From Bisporella sp. PMI_857 (lineage: Eukaryota; Ascomycota; Leotiomycetes; Helotiales; Helotiaceae): a DNA stretch of 64,000 nucleotides. The notes beneath the pieces are model-generated. The model was not told the DNA's origin. It saw only the letters and a list, made by a program, of their open reading frames with translations, and made no database searches. Location: positions 1-64,000 of the forward strand of contig JAJSPD010000092.1 in assembly GCA_021307315.1 (NCBI GenBank), written 5' to 3'. The translations under genes were made by a program, and so were the position numbers. Shown here one piece after another: positions 1 through 9,203 of the stretch. Each line of letters begins with the position of its first letter. Within the stretch, counting starts at the first letter, position 1.

Positions 1-1832
1 TCAAGTAAATCTTTGATATTAAGAAGATGATCTTCAGTTCCATCGGGATTAAGAGATAAACCAACGTTCTGGAAAGTCTTGATTAAAGTCTCTTTATGCT
101 CTTCGTGATACCGGTCCCAAGCTCTTTTTACCCAATGTGTCATCAAAACCCTCCTTTCTCCGACCGTGAATTTATTGGCTTTCCATTGTTCGATATTCTG
201 ATCAATATGCTCGTCTTCGTATTCCTCGATATACGCTTTAATCGATTTATTAACAGAAACGTCAAGAACCTGAACGTAGCCTGTGCAACCTCCTGGGATA
301 ATAGTCAAAGTAGTATTGAGCTTCTTAAACTCGGCGCGAAGCTCAGCCTGTAATCTTTCCATATCCTCCCGCTTCTTCTGCTCCGCTGCAGACACAGGTT
401 TTTTCGTTTCTTTGTTTTTATGTGGTGCGAAAGCGTCGAGAGAAAGGAATCGAGGTTCGTTAGCAGATAAAGGAAAAGCGGAAGCGTGCGAGAACTGTGA
501 TTTAACCCAGTCAATAGTAGTCTTGGTGTTCGCATATGCTTTCTCGTTGAAAATTACTACAACGCCAGGGTTATATTTCTTCTTTTCAGCTGTTCTTCGT
601 GAATCTTTGGAATTTGGCTTTCCTCGATATATAAGAAGAGGTTTACAGCGCTGAACGCCGTCTGCAAAAACGAGAATCTGGAGAGTACACTGGCGCTTGT
701 CCCATCCAGAACGAGCAGTACGAATAAGCACTGTTTTAGAGCCTTTGGTTGCGTAAGTTCTCCCTTTTTGTACCTCCCAAGGCAAAGGTGATTGATCCAT
801 ATTAGAAATCTCGGAAAGATAAAATCGTCCAACTTTACGTGGTATAGTAGAAGCAGCGTTAATTGTAGTAGTGATAGCGGTCTCAATACTTCCAGCAGCT
901 TCTCTCACGCTTTCAGTTTCGCTATTAACGTCAATTATTTGCACGGTCATACGCCGATTGTACCGTAGCCACTCCTCAATCACCTCTCGCAATTCCTCTG
1001 GTGGCTTTTGTGCTTTTTTCGTTCCAGTTCGAAGAGAGATAGAATAGCGGCGTTTAAAGCCTCTGAACCAGTTAGTGGAAAAGCGGAAATCCAAGTACGC
1101 CTTCTTCCCATTTTCATTACGTATTACTCTTTGGGGATAGAGTTTTGCGTATATATCGTGAGCGTGTCTCAAGAACCATTTGAATGAGATTTTACGGCCT
1201 AGGTCTCGAGCTTCTAGAAACCGCTTGTTCAGCTCTTTCTCCATCTCCTGCTCTTTTACTATAGTATTCTTTACACGGTAACGTTTCGTGCCAGCTTTTT
1301 GATTGATAATCCTTTCTTTAGTTATCACCCAATCACGAAGCATCTTACGGGAGATCTTCAGCTTTTTCGCAGCATAACGATTAGAAATTCGTACGAAATC
1401 CTCCTCTTTCTTCTCTGGGTTTCCCTTCCTCCATGTGTTCTGAAAGTACGAGATAGCAGCTAACTTATGCTCTCGAGTATAGTTATATCGTTTCCCTTTA
1501 TAATCCCCGGTCTCTTCCTCTTCAGGTTCCATAACTCCATCGCCTTCAATATTCTCTACAACCCTCTGCGCAATCTCTTGATCCCCAGGCTCTCCTCCTT
1601 CCGATCGAATACGCCATTCTGCAAATTGTTGAAGAACCTGGAGTTCGCTCTTTCCACCAGCGAGACGGCGATTTAATACAGTATCAGAGCTACGAGGCTT
1701 CTTTCGGGGGTCGGGACCAGGGCGAGATTCTCGTGCGGGGCGCTTTACACCAAGACCTCCATCAAGAGCTATTTCAAGGGTTGACTGGCCTGGCAGAAGC
1801 GGCGACGAGCTAGGGGGAGCAACTGGAGGCAT
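1..1832 (-). CDS. pogo-like DDE transposase, 3' end off the window
   Basis: I translated this by hand from the ATG at 1832 down to base 3. It stays open for 610 codons and runs off the left edge. The N-terminus is Pro/Ser-rich and basic. A helix-turn-helix-like stretch (residues about 150-185, AAKKLKISRKMLRDWV) and a CENP-B-like second half follow. The catalytic core shows NMDQSPLPWE (Asp346), FLSLDAFAPHK (Asp466) and QVLDVSVNKSIK (Asp524), the three-aspartate pattern of the pogo/Tigger branch of Tc1-mariner. The gap between the second and third Asp (58 residues) is longer than usual and Lys/Glu-rich. No stop or frameshift is visible, so this copy may be active. The family is clear; the exact subfamily is not. 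Confidence 0.85.
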   Translation of the reverse strand, partial: MPPVAPPSSSPLLPGQSTLEIALDGGLGVKRPARESRPGPDPRKKPRSSDTVLNRRLAGGKSELQVLQQFAEWRIRSEGGEPGDQEIAQRVVENIEGDGVMEPEEEETGDYKGKRYNYTREHKLAAISYFQNTWRKGNPEKKEEDFVRISNRYAAKKLKISRKMLRDWVITKERIINQKAGTKRYRVKNTIVKEQEMEKELNKRFLEARDLGRKISFKWFLRHAHDIYAKLYPQRVIRNENGKKAYLDFRFSTNWFRGFKRRYSISLRTGTKKAQKPPEELREVIEEWLRYNRRMTVQIIDVNSETESVREAAGSIETAITTTINAASTIPRKVGRFYLSEISNMDQSPLPWEVQKGRTYATKGSKTVLIRTARSGWDKRQCTLQILVFADGVQRCKPLLIYRGKPNSKDSRRTAEKKKYNPGVVVIFNEKAYANTKTTIDWVKSQFSHASAFPLSANEPRFLSLDAFAPHKNKETKKPVSAAEQKKREDMERLQAELRAEFKKLNTTLTIIPGGCTGYVQVLDVSVNKSIKAYIEEYEDEHIDQNIEQWKANKFTVGERRVLMTHWVKRAWDRYHEEHKETLIKTFQNVGLSLNPDGTEDHLLNIKDLL

Positions 1833-1946
1833 ATTTGTAATCGAATACAGCGATTTGGAGGCAAATAAGTATATAAATCACTTAGGATATAGGTGGCTAA
1901 GAAGTGAAAATAGGGGCTCGGGCATCGGATTACGTAATAAAGTTAA

Positions 1947-2028
1947 GATAAGACCATCCCATCTTATAAGACCATTACCCCAGCTAACCAAAAGACGATA
2001 AATTAGCTATAAGACCATGGTCTTATAA
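1947..2028. repeat. TATAAGACCAT subterminal repeats
   Basis: Three copies of an ATAAGACCAT motif lie upstream of the pogo-like gene. The last forms a perfect 20-bp palindrome at 2008-2027 (arms TATAAGACCA). Their position between the transposase start and unrelated DNA suggests they mark the element's terminus or transposase-binding sites. The other end of the element is outside the window, so the exact TIR cannot be set. Confidence 0.4.
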
Positions 2029-2042
2029 CCCAATTAATACGG

Positions 2043-2199
2043 TATGTGTTACTGAAATTGGAAAATGTAAATAGAAGCAGTTCTGTATGGGCTTCAGGAG
2101 GCATTAGAAACACCGAAGGAAGTGTATTATGTAATATAGAATAGGGCCCTTTAGGCTTAGCCGGGCGCAATAAACTACTACTACTACTACTACTACTAC
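2043..2199 (+). repeat. SINE/LINE-3'-end-like repeat, copy 1, with (CTA)n tail
   Basis: About 150 bp nearly identical to 20403-20548 and, more weakly and inverted, to 41955-42050. The conserved 3' part contains GGCTTAGCCGGGCG followed by CAATAAAC and then an (ACT)n run of about eight units. A conserved body ending in a simple-sequence tail that differs between copies is typical of non-LTR retroposons. I cannot see a coding region or a convincing polymerase III promoter. Confidence 0.5.
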
Positions 2200-2664
2200 T
2201 AGTATTCTGTGAGCCGGTTAGCGGGGCGTAGTTTTCGGCGCCAGCGTGTGTGGCAGGCTTCGCGAGGCTTCGGTGGGTCGTAGCCCAATGCGTCAGGCTG
2301 CTGCTTCGCGATTTTCCGTTGGCGCGGTGCAAATTTATACCACGAATGCGGTTTGGTAGGAATGTCTTGTTAGGTTCATTTCTGGCGAGCATTCTTTGGC
2401 ATATCAAAGAACTGATGTCTTTGCTTAGGATCCCTTTGTTGTTTGTTTGGAGATCCTATTCTCGCTTATTGTCGCAGGGTGGGGCGTTATGTTTCTGCAC
2501 GCACCTCGCTATGCACGGGTCACATTAACGTCTCATGAATTGCAGAACCACATCTGAGATGATCAACTTCTTTATATTGATGACTACGATGCCACTTCTC
2601 GCGTCACTAGTATTGGAGTGAAGAGAAAATCTTCGAAGCTCCCTTTGTGATTCAGCAGTCGAAT
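2200..2664. other. intergenic, no gene seen
   Basis: Spacer between the simple-repeat tail and the kinase-like gene. The open frames here are short and have no recognisable motif. It probably includes the promoter and 5' UTR of the gene starting at 2665. Confidence 0.4.
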
Positions 2665-5100
2665 ATGTCGGCGGAGCTTGAGAGCCTACGGAAGCAGCTT
2701 CGTGAAGCAGAACAGCTCCAGAAAGAAGCACAACAACGCGAGCAAGCAGCACAACAACGCGAGCAAGCAGCACAACAACGCGAACTAGAATCGGAAAGAC
2801 TCCGTGAACAAGAGCAGCGACTACGCGAAGATGCAGAACGACGCGAAGTAGAAGCACAACAGCTCCGCGAAGAAGAGCAACGACTCCGCGAACAGGAACG
2901 AGAGCACTATGAACGGCGAACAGGAAAGACAACACTGCCCGAATTTCTCGACGCATGCCATACTCACCTTTGTTTGGGTCTGACCATTCAACCGGACAGC
3001 ACTCAATCTACACAAGGCGATGCCACAAATGCGGAGAACAAACCCCGCCCTGATCGGATCTTGCCATGGCCAGAATTTGATGCCGAGCAGTCGCAGACTT
3101 GGGAAGATTTGATGGAGTCGAGTTTTGTGCTTGAACGACATTTTACCTCTCTGCATACACTGGAGGAATCGGGAGAAGCTGTACGTCGCCGCCAGATGGG
3201 GTCTGAGCTGGACCTCAACAATTTTGCTAGATTCACAGTGGAGGACCCGGTCTCGCAAATCATCGAGCGGCTGTCTGAGGACAAAGTCTTACGCGATCGT
3301 TTTGGCCTCAAAGGTTCCGTCAGGTTCGAAAATCACAGCAACACCCTCAGTCCGGATCGAGCAGCGGAAGGGATGCAGTCTCTAAGCATTTCCGAGAACC
3401 CACGACGCTCAGAACGCCTTCGAGCCAATGCAAACAACCCTGGCCGAGCTACTTCTAATGCTGCGGAATCCACTCGCACAATGAAATCTTCCCGTCCTCG
3501 CGCAGACCAGTTCTGCGTCTATAACATCTCCGGTGCCGATGGCGAGACTGAGCATCGGGTGGCAGCGCTTACCATCGAATACAAAGCTCCTCACAAGCTG
3601 ACCTTGGGGCATATTTACGGAGGTCTTGGCGAGATGGAGCTGGACGAAGTTGTGGAAGTAGGTGAGGACGAAAGTGTGGCGATTCGCTGCCGCCGTTTGG
3701 TGGCTGCCGTGATCACGCAAGGCTATTCATATATGGTGAGGGCTGGGTTAGAATACGGAGAGATCTATACCGGTGAAGCAACGATCTTCTTGCGCATTCC
3801 TGTCGACCCCTCGATCGTATATTACTCTCTATCAGTTCCTAAAGGAGACGTCGGCCCCCTGACCGACTGGAGTGAGCGCGGCGATCAGCCCAACCGATTG
3901 CACTTGACCGCGGTTGGCCAGGCAGTGGCTTTCACTCTACGTGCACTTCAAACGCCTCCGCGCGATGCGAAATGGAGAACAAAAGCATTACGTCAGCTCA
4001 AGACCTGGAATGTCGTGGTCAAAGAGATTGAGGAAGCCATCGCAGACGATGAAGTACCGTCTTCAGAGTATCGTCCTTCACCCGGGGCAAATCAGGACAT
4101 AGTACGGTCACCGATTCAATTTCGACCGCGGAAGAAGAAAACAGAGGGCGCGACTTGTGATTCAGCAACATCTTCTTTCAGCAGCAACGATGACAATCAC
4201 CCTGATACACCGAGTCGTCCCCCACAACCGTCCAACACCACCAGGAGTCGCACATCCACGATCCCAACAACACAAAGTGACAAAAATAGAGGACGAAAGG
4301 TTGGTCACAGCAGCGGTCATCACCAGAGAAATCTAGGTCGATTCTGCACGCCCCAATGTCTGATGGGTATTATACGAGGAGGAGCACTGGATCAGAAGTG
4401 TCCGAACGTCAGGGAACATGGAATAGGTTGTCATCAGCTCAACCATGAAAGCTTCATGCGACAAATCCGCCAGCTAATCCGCGACCATCTTGATTATTGT
4501 GAAGAAATGAACATCCATGGAGCCAGAGGAGCTTTGTTCAAAGTCAAGTTACCTGGATATGGCTATGCTGTTGTTGCAAAAGCTACCGGGATTGAGTGTG
4601 TTGGAGATCTGATGCATGAATCGGCGATATACCGCCGTCTTCTTCCCATTCAGGGGAAGTACGTGCCTGTTCACCTAGGGGACATTGAAGTGGATAGCTT
4701 GTTATACTACGCAGGAGCCGTTCGCATTGTCCATATGATGTTTTTGAGCTTTGGCGGGTTTCCAATCCGATCACCGATCCCACCCACACTCGCTGACGAG
4801 GCCATCCGTAGTTTGCAGGCCATGCATCAGCTGGGAGTATTGCAGAAGGATCCCGCAGCCCGAAACATTCTCGTCCATCCAGATCGACTAGGAACAACCT
4901 GGATTGACTTTGAACGCGCCACATTCCTCCCACCACGCGTAATCCTTGGAAGTCTTTCAACTAATAGGAAACGGAAGATTGAGTCTCAAACAGGAGCGAA
5001 GTATCCAGAGAAGGCTGGCAAGGCGTATGCGAAGGAGGTAGCTAGAGCTAGGGCAGAGCTAACTACATTGGTCGGCAACAGTACATCATTCAAGAGATGA
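2665..5100 (+). CDS. coiled-coil protein with degenerate kinase-like C-terminal domain
   Basis: Single-exon frame of 811 residues. The first in-frame ATG (2665) precedes MSAELESL. Residues about 1-90 form a Glu/Gln/Arg-rich coiled coil with a short tandem unit (REQAAQQ, twice, then REL). The middle (about 275-470) resembles the fungal kinase-like family. The cysteine-containing signature FCTPQCLMGIIRGG...KCPNV sits near 560. The C-terminus keeps a VVAKA lysine, a catalytic-loop-like QKDPAARN (near 730) and IDFER in place of DFG (near 750). His and Arg of the HRD motif are replaced, so activity is doubtful. This family is often expanded in Pezizomycotina; its role is not established. Codon use looks normal and the frame is undamaged. 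Confidence 0.75.
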   Translation: MSAELESLRKQLREAEQLQKEAQQREQAAQQREQAAQQRELESERLREQEQRLREDAERREVEAQQLREEEQRLREQEREHYERRTGKTTLPEFLDACHTHLCLGLTIQPDSTQSTQGDATNAENKPRPDRILPWPEFDAEQSQTWEDLMESSFVLERHFTSLHTLEESGEAVRRRQMGSELDLNNFARFTVEDPVSQIIERLSEDKVLRDRFGLKGSVRFENHSNTLSPDRAAEGMQSLSISENPRRSERLRANANNPGRATSNAAESTRTMKSSRPRADQFCVYNISGADGETEHRVAALTIEYKAPHKLTLGHIYGGLGEMELDEVVEVGEDESVAIRCRRLVAAVITQGYSYMVRAGLEYGEIYTGEATIFLRIPVDPSIVYYSLSVPKGDVGPLTDWSERGDQPNRLHLTAVGQAVAFTLRALQTPPRDAKWRTKALRQLKTWNVVVKEIEEAIADDEVPSSEYRPSPGANQDIVRSPIQFRPRKKKTEGATCDSATSSFSSNDDNHPDTPSRPPQPSNTTRSRTSTIPTTQSDKNRGRKVGHSSGHHQRNLGRFCTPQCLMGIIRGGALDQKCPNVREHGIGCHQLNHESFMRQIRQLIRDHLDYCEEMNIHGARGALFKVKLPGYGYAVVAKATGIECVGDLMHESAIYRRLLPIQGKYVPVHLGDIEVDSLLYYAGAVRIVHMMFLSFGGFPIRSPIPPTLADEAIRSLQAMHQLGVLQKDPAARNILVHPDRLGTTWIDFERATFLPPRVILGSLSTNRKRKIESQTGAKYPEKAGKAYAKEVARARAELTTLVGNSTSFKR

Positions 5101-5125
5101 TGCAGGCAACAGCAGGGACTTCACG

Positions 5126-5460
5126 TGGAGTGCACGAATATTACTCTGCGATAAGTATCTAGAGAAGGAGAGCGGCATTTCAAGGGAATTCGCACCGGCA
5201 TGTCATCAGTGTCCACAATGGGCGGAAACAAGGCGAGAATTGCGGGAAGCACTAGGGGAGCGAAGAGACGATTTGTCGTTTGCATTAGGTGACGGCGCGG
5301 TCGAACTGAGAAACAAACAGGGAAGCAGATTGATGCAATAAAGGCGAGTGGAAGCCAAATATAGCAGCTCAGGGCTGTTATTCAATTTGCAAAAGCGACA
5401 GAGAGACCGCAATCGAAGACTGTACCAAGAGAAGAAGAGGAAAAGGGGGAGGGGGCCCAT
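5126..5460 (+). pseudogene. relic of a Tad-like LINE RNase H C-terminus
   Basis: The + strand reads ARILLCDKYLEKE...CPQWAETRRELREALGERR before a stop at 5339-5341. A second stretch in the same region reads VIQFAKATERPQS. This order (ILLxC, xxWAxxRxELxEAL, then a FxxATxR tail) matches what I know of the end of RNase H regions in fungal Tad-type LINEs. Only about 90 residues remain, with stops and indels. The assignment rests on remembered family patterns. Confidence 0.45.
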
Positions 5461-5718
5461 GAGGAGGTAAAGTTAGAAGCAGATAATTTTTATGTTAAGC
5501 TGACATCGTTGCCTCTTTCGAGGAGGACACGAACTATAAATAGACACCTCCTCAGCTTTACAATCACAATAGAAACTTCACTCACTCCAGAGCACAACAT
5601 ATGTGTGACGTGTGTCTTTTTGGGTCTACTTTATCATTATATTCCATTTGCCAAGCATTTGTTGGACTTATCTAACATCTTGGTCAAAGACACCTCAACC
5701 TGGCCGCCCCCCAGCATC
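5461..5718. other. intergenic, no gene seen
   Basis: Spacer between the LINE relic and the next gene fragment. A 90-codon frame at 5509-5781 has no recognisable feature and is treated as chance. Confidence 0.35.
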
Positions 5719-6130
5719 TCACATGCCCTCAAAGCCATTGTAACCTTTCAGCTGCTCACAGGGCATGTAATTGTTCTCTAAGAACGCAACATCAACCTGA
5801 ATTCCAAACACATTCTTGAACTTCTGGGATGTTGGAAGCAGAGGAGCCTTGACTTCGACCGAACCGCAGACGGGAACTGGGGCGTAAGCGTCGGTGGAGA
5901 GGGTGGTGTTGAAGAAATTTACTTGCTGGTAGCACGTTGAACCGTTACCGACGATACGCTGGTTGGTGACGTTTTTGAAGCTTTTTTTTGGTTAGTCATG
6001 TAGATGGGCAAGAGAAAAGATGATGGGTGAAAGATGGAGACTCACAAGGCCAGTGGGTATGGTGAGTACGAATACTGTGCATGCTGATTATTATTACAAT
6101 TCAAAAAGTCGCGTCCTAATATGGTGGGGA
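5719..6130 (-). pseudogene. 3' fragment of an unrecognised secreted-type gene, two exons
   Basis: The minus strand reads about 35 codons (ending NNNQHAQYSYSPYPLAF), a 65-nt intron at 6045-5981 (GTGAGT donor, TGACTAAC branch site, AAAG acceptor) and a second exon (5980-5719) ending PCEQLKGYNGFEGM and a stop. Phase is kept across the junction. The sequence has an N-glycosylation-type NTT and four cysteines, like small secreted fungal proteins. In the frame upstream of about 6170 there is a stop and no signal peptide, so the 5' part seems lost. Family not recognised. Confidence 0.4.
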
Positions 6131-6255
6131 CTAATTCCCTGCTCAGACCATAGATTCGCGAGCATTCTCAAATAGGATTAGCGCAGCGTCCACGTGAACG
6201 ATGGTCTGAGGAAACTGAGGTAAATTCGGTCGGGGTTATGTAGTGCTTAGTCAGA

Positions 6256-6296
6256 CTCACGGGATCCCGTGAGACTTTAAATCCACGGGGCCCGTG
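6256..6296. repeat. two perfect or near-perfect short palindromes
   Basis: CTCACGGGATCCCGTGAG (6256-6273) is an 18-bp perfect palindrome. About 10 bp further, CACGGGGCCCGTG (6284-6296) is a near-palindrome with the same CACGGG core. They lie 135-175 bp upstream of the endosulfine start and could be regulator-binding sites, but nothing else supports that. Confidence 0.35.
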
Positions 6297-6429
6297 AACC
6301 TATTGGCCGCCATTCAATTCCTGCACCACTGGTGAATGATGGCGCACTCATGACGCAACTCATACTTGGTATGTGTCTCGTACAGCGCTCCTCCAAAGAA
6401 CAACCGTAAAAGATTGAACAAATTTCAAT

Positions 6430-6967
6430 ATGGCCTTCCACCAGAAAAACAAGGCTGATATGAATGTAAGTCATTTTTGCTACCCAGCATATTCCCCACG
6501 GTTCACAACTCTTATGATCTCGTATTGATTGCAAAACACAGTCTCTCTCGGCGGACGAACAACGAATCTTCCGCCTCTATGGCAAGCTCCCCACCAACTC
6601 CGACCATCTCAAAGACCATCTCAAAGAGCGCAAGTACTTCGACTCTGGAGACTACGCACTCTGCAAAGTAGGAAATGCGAGTCCGTTCGGCACAGAAAGT
6701 GTTAGCACGCTGCATCCTCTCCCAGAGAACATCCCACATCTCTTTTCCCCTAGCGTAAGCATCGCAAGCCAAGGCGGTAGTGGCAATAGCAACCTTCATC
6801 CTGGAGTCGCTGGTGGTTGCCAAACTGCATGTCCAGTTAAGATGAGTAGCTTTTTGACTAGGGAGAGAAGTGTTGATGAAGTGGATGATAAGGATAAGGT
6901 GGACCATAAGGAAAATAAAAATATTACTCAAACATCTATGAAGGACGGTATTCCTATCGAAAAATAG
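6430..6967 (+). CDS. igo1: endosulfine/Igo1-type PP2A inhibitor
   Basis: Two exons: 6430-6465 (MAFHQKNKADMN) and 6542-6967, split by a 76-nt GTAAGT...ACAG intron; 153 residues. The second exon begins SLSADEQRIFRLYGKLP and carries the family signature KYFDSGDYAL, with Ser47 as the expected target of the Greatwall/Rim15 kinase, followed by HPLPENIPH. Phosphorylated endosulfines bind and inhibit PP2A-B55 and, in yeast, protect mRNAs at entry into quiescence. The phase fits exactly and there are no stops. The C-terminal 60 residues are Ser-, Asp- and Lys-rich and less typical, ending PIEK. The coding part is broken by the intron, so simple ORF scanning misses it. Whether it is the only copy in the genome is unknown. 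Confidence 0.9.
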
Positions 6968-7510
6968 GCATGCACTTCAAAGTTCTGGAGATTTCTCGCA
7001 TTTTAGAGACAATGGAGCTGTTCTATTACCGAAAGTCCTAACTACGCCAGAGCCGCGGCCATCGAATCCACCAAGGAACATGAGATGCACCAACTTCAGA
7101 CTGCCTTTATACATAGTGAAGTCGAAGGATTTGCTTAAAGGATGCTTAATCTAATAAGCACATAATTGGGGAATGTGATTTTTCATACGAAAGGTATTGA
7201 TTTTGGAGGATGCAGGCTCTGCTCAATCAACGTTCGTTTATATCTTGTCGAGTTGGTGAGACAGGGACATTTCATAGTGCGTTGGAAACGGATTGACACA
7301 GCTTGCTCGAAACTGCTGTTGAATTGAGAGGGCTTGAGCAGCCAGAACTTCTATTATTCCTCCCTCAATAGCAGGCTATACCAATAAACCCCGCAACGCA
7401 AATAGACTTTATTTTTAGCGACTTGATGATGTCTCCACTCGTATGGCTATAACAGTGCTAAATTTCTTGACAACCGTCAGGAACAAATTCCAGCAGAACA
7501 AAATTGGGTA
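6968..7510. other. intergenic, no gene seen
   Basis: 3' flank of the endosulfine gene and of the converging hypothetical gene. It is moderately AT-rich with no convincing frame or repeat. Confidence 0.4.
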
Positions 7511-7957
7511 CTAAGGATATCCATAATCGGTATCTCCGAATAGATCAAGGAGAACTTGCTGCATGGGCTTGATTAGACTTTCATCGTCATCCACACCATC
7601 ACCGCCAAAAATGCGCATTCGCTCGTTTTGCTGCTGCGGCGTGTCCATTTCAATTTGAGCGTTTGGGATAACCTTCGCTTCTCCGCCACAAGTTTTCTTT
7701 TTTGCATCGCAGACTCCCTGTTCCAATTCGGGGGCTTTATAGCTGGTGCAATGTTCTTGAAAGCTATGTTGGAGCAGTACCGAGGCTTCTGATCGTGGAA
7801 GTGAGTAGATTGTCGAGGCGTGCGCATTGCCAAAGTCTCGCCGAGCATCGTCATATGCCAGAGAATTCCGTGCTATATTTCGTCGCTTTCTCGACCCTGG
7901 CCTCTCTCGATGCCTGTTCTGGCGGTTATATGGCGGCAGCACAGCTGTGTTGGACAT
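7511..7957 (-). CDS. hypothetical protein, 148 residues
   Basis: Reads from ATG 7957 to a stop at 7511. The N-terminus is basic (NRQNRHRERPGSRKRRNIARN) and could act as a nuclear-localisation or nucleic-acid-binding segment. The end is acidic with DLFGDTDYGYP. The frame stays open upstream to about 8194 but without an ATG, so 7957 is the best start. No domain recognised. The gene converges with the endosulfine gene, 544 bp away. It may be a real orphan or a chance frame. Confidence 0.4.
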   Translation of the reverse strand: MSNTAVLPPYNRQNRHRERPGSRKRRNIARNSLAYDDARRDFGNAHASTIYSLPRSEASVLLQHSFQEHCTSYKAPELEQGVCDAKKKTCGGEAKVIPNAQIEMDTPQQQNERMRIFGGDGVDDDESLIKPMQQVLLDLFGDTDYGYP

Positions 7958-8272
7958 AATCAGGGTTAGAAGTGCCTCTCGAGTTATGTTTTCCTTCGTT
8001 GCATGGTTCAGAGCGAATTTTCGAAGGCTTTTCCGAGTACATTCGTCCGCACATGTATTGGAAGAGCAGTTGTTTTTATATGGAGGATAAAATATAAAAG
8101 CGAAGTAGAAAGTCCACGCAGATTTGAAACTGGTGACGTCACCGTCGCAAACCCTGATTGCCCCGCGCAGCCTACTTCGTACAGGCCCAAACAAATCAAT
8201 GTGGCAAGGCCGTGCACCAATGGGCCCAACTTGTCGAAGATTCTGGATCAGCCAATGACTTTATCTCATAAA

Positions 8273-8367
8273 TCAGACCCTCAGCGAGGTAATATGCCCC
8301 ACATGTGGGCCGCAAACTCCTGAGCCAATAAGAGAGCTCGGAGGGTGATTCCTCTCCGAGGGTCTGA
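8273..8367. repeat. short inverted repeat, MITE-like
   Basis: TCAGACCCTC at 8273 is mirrored by GAGGGTCTGA ending at 8367, with a weaker extension (GCGAGG / CCTCTC) inside. It has the size of a very small foldback unit. No clear target duplication was seen. Confidence 0.35.
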
Positions 8368-8406
8368 GAGATTTTCGCGAAAATTTTGCCCTAAAAAAAA
8401 GCTAAC

Positions 8407-8779
8407 TGTTGGTATCACAGGGGGGGATGAGACATAGAATAAAGGGGTTTCCTGTATTCGTGGTTGTTATGTCTGTGTCACGGCACGTAGGATAGGAGCA
8501 ACGGCTCAAAGTAATACGGGTAAGAATCGAGAATAATAGAACTACAGAACTATGGAAGTAGAAAGGGAAGCCTATATACAGGAGTTCGGATCACGTGACG
8601 TGCTACGCGAGTGTCCCCACGGGTGCCTTACAGGCCGTCAGGCCTTATAGAAGCCGTAGGCGCGCCAGCGCCGTGACAGTCTGAAGAAGGAAGAAGCGCG
8701 AGGTCGAGAAGCTTAAGGCTCCTCGGTTTCACGCTAGTCCCAATATAGTCTAGTACTATTACATGACCATATACCGACA
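8407..8779. mobile_element. solo LTR family B, interrupted copy
   Basis: Starts TGTTGGTATC and ends ATACCGACA, flanked by a perfect 5-bp duplication CTAAC (8402-8406 and 8780-8784). The same 165-bp sequence is uninterrupted at 25221-25385. Here it is split by a 203-bp insertion at 8476. TG...CA ends with a 5-bp duplication are diagnostic of LTR integration; no internal region remains, so it is a solo LTR. Confidence 0.8.
8476..8678. mobile_element. solo-LTR-like insertion nested in LTR B
   Basis: A 203-bp insert beginning TGTCACGGC and ending GCCGTGACA, flanked by a perfect 5-bp duplication GTCTG (8471-8475, 8679-8683). Comparison with the empty site in the 25221 copy proves the insertion. 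Its 3' end, GCGCGCCAGCGCCGTGACA, is shared with 17460-17501 and, inverted, with 19492. Confidence 0.85.
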
Positions 8780-8784
8780 CTAAC

Positions 8785-9203
8785 CATTCAATTTTGCTAA
8801 CAAAATTTTGCTTAACTTTAAAGCTGTACATCTCTAATAAATATAATAGCAATTAATTTATTTACAAAAGCAAAAATAATTACTAAATAATTCTTAATAT
8901 AATGTGATACTTTTTATATTTATTGTATTAGTAGTTATTAAGTTATTAGCAATTAAAAATATAAACTTACAGCAAAAATTCCCAGAATCGGCTGACTAAT
9001 ACAAAATCGGCTGACTAATTCAAGTTGTATTTGCGCGGAATCGATCAAAATCACTTTATTACACAACAACAACTTATTTAATTTAATATTTAATAACGTA
9101 AATCGATTTTTAATAGTAAACAATTTAATTAAATGCTGTTTTATATTGCATTGTATTATAGTTGTGTTGTAATCGACGATTTTCAAAATTTGGCAGCACT
9201 TTC
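8785..9203. other. AT-rich, gene-free
   Basis: Very AT-rich stretch with short CGGCTGACTAAT direct repeats near 8990 and 9013. Its last 130 bp recur in diverged form at 9370-9500, so the 119-bp element at 9204 sits between two halves of a degraded direct repeat. AT-enrichment is consistent with RIP. No gene. Confidence 0.5.

Noticed and set aside
2003..2407. 134-codon minus-strand frame with a serine run
   Set aside because: The serine run is the complement of the (CTA)n tail of the SINE-like repeat; no other coding signal.
2525..2956. Minus-strand frame rich in Val/Leu over the coiled-coil repeat
   Set aside because: It is the antisense of the repetitive start of the kinase-like gene.
8500..8680. 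tRNA-like or riboswitch-like fold in the GC-rich repeat
   Set aside because: The conserved sequence is explained as the terminal part of an LTR family found three times.
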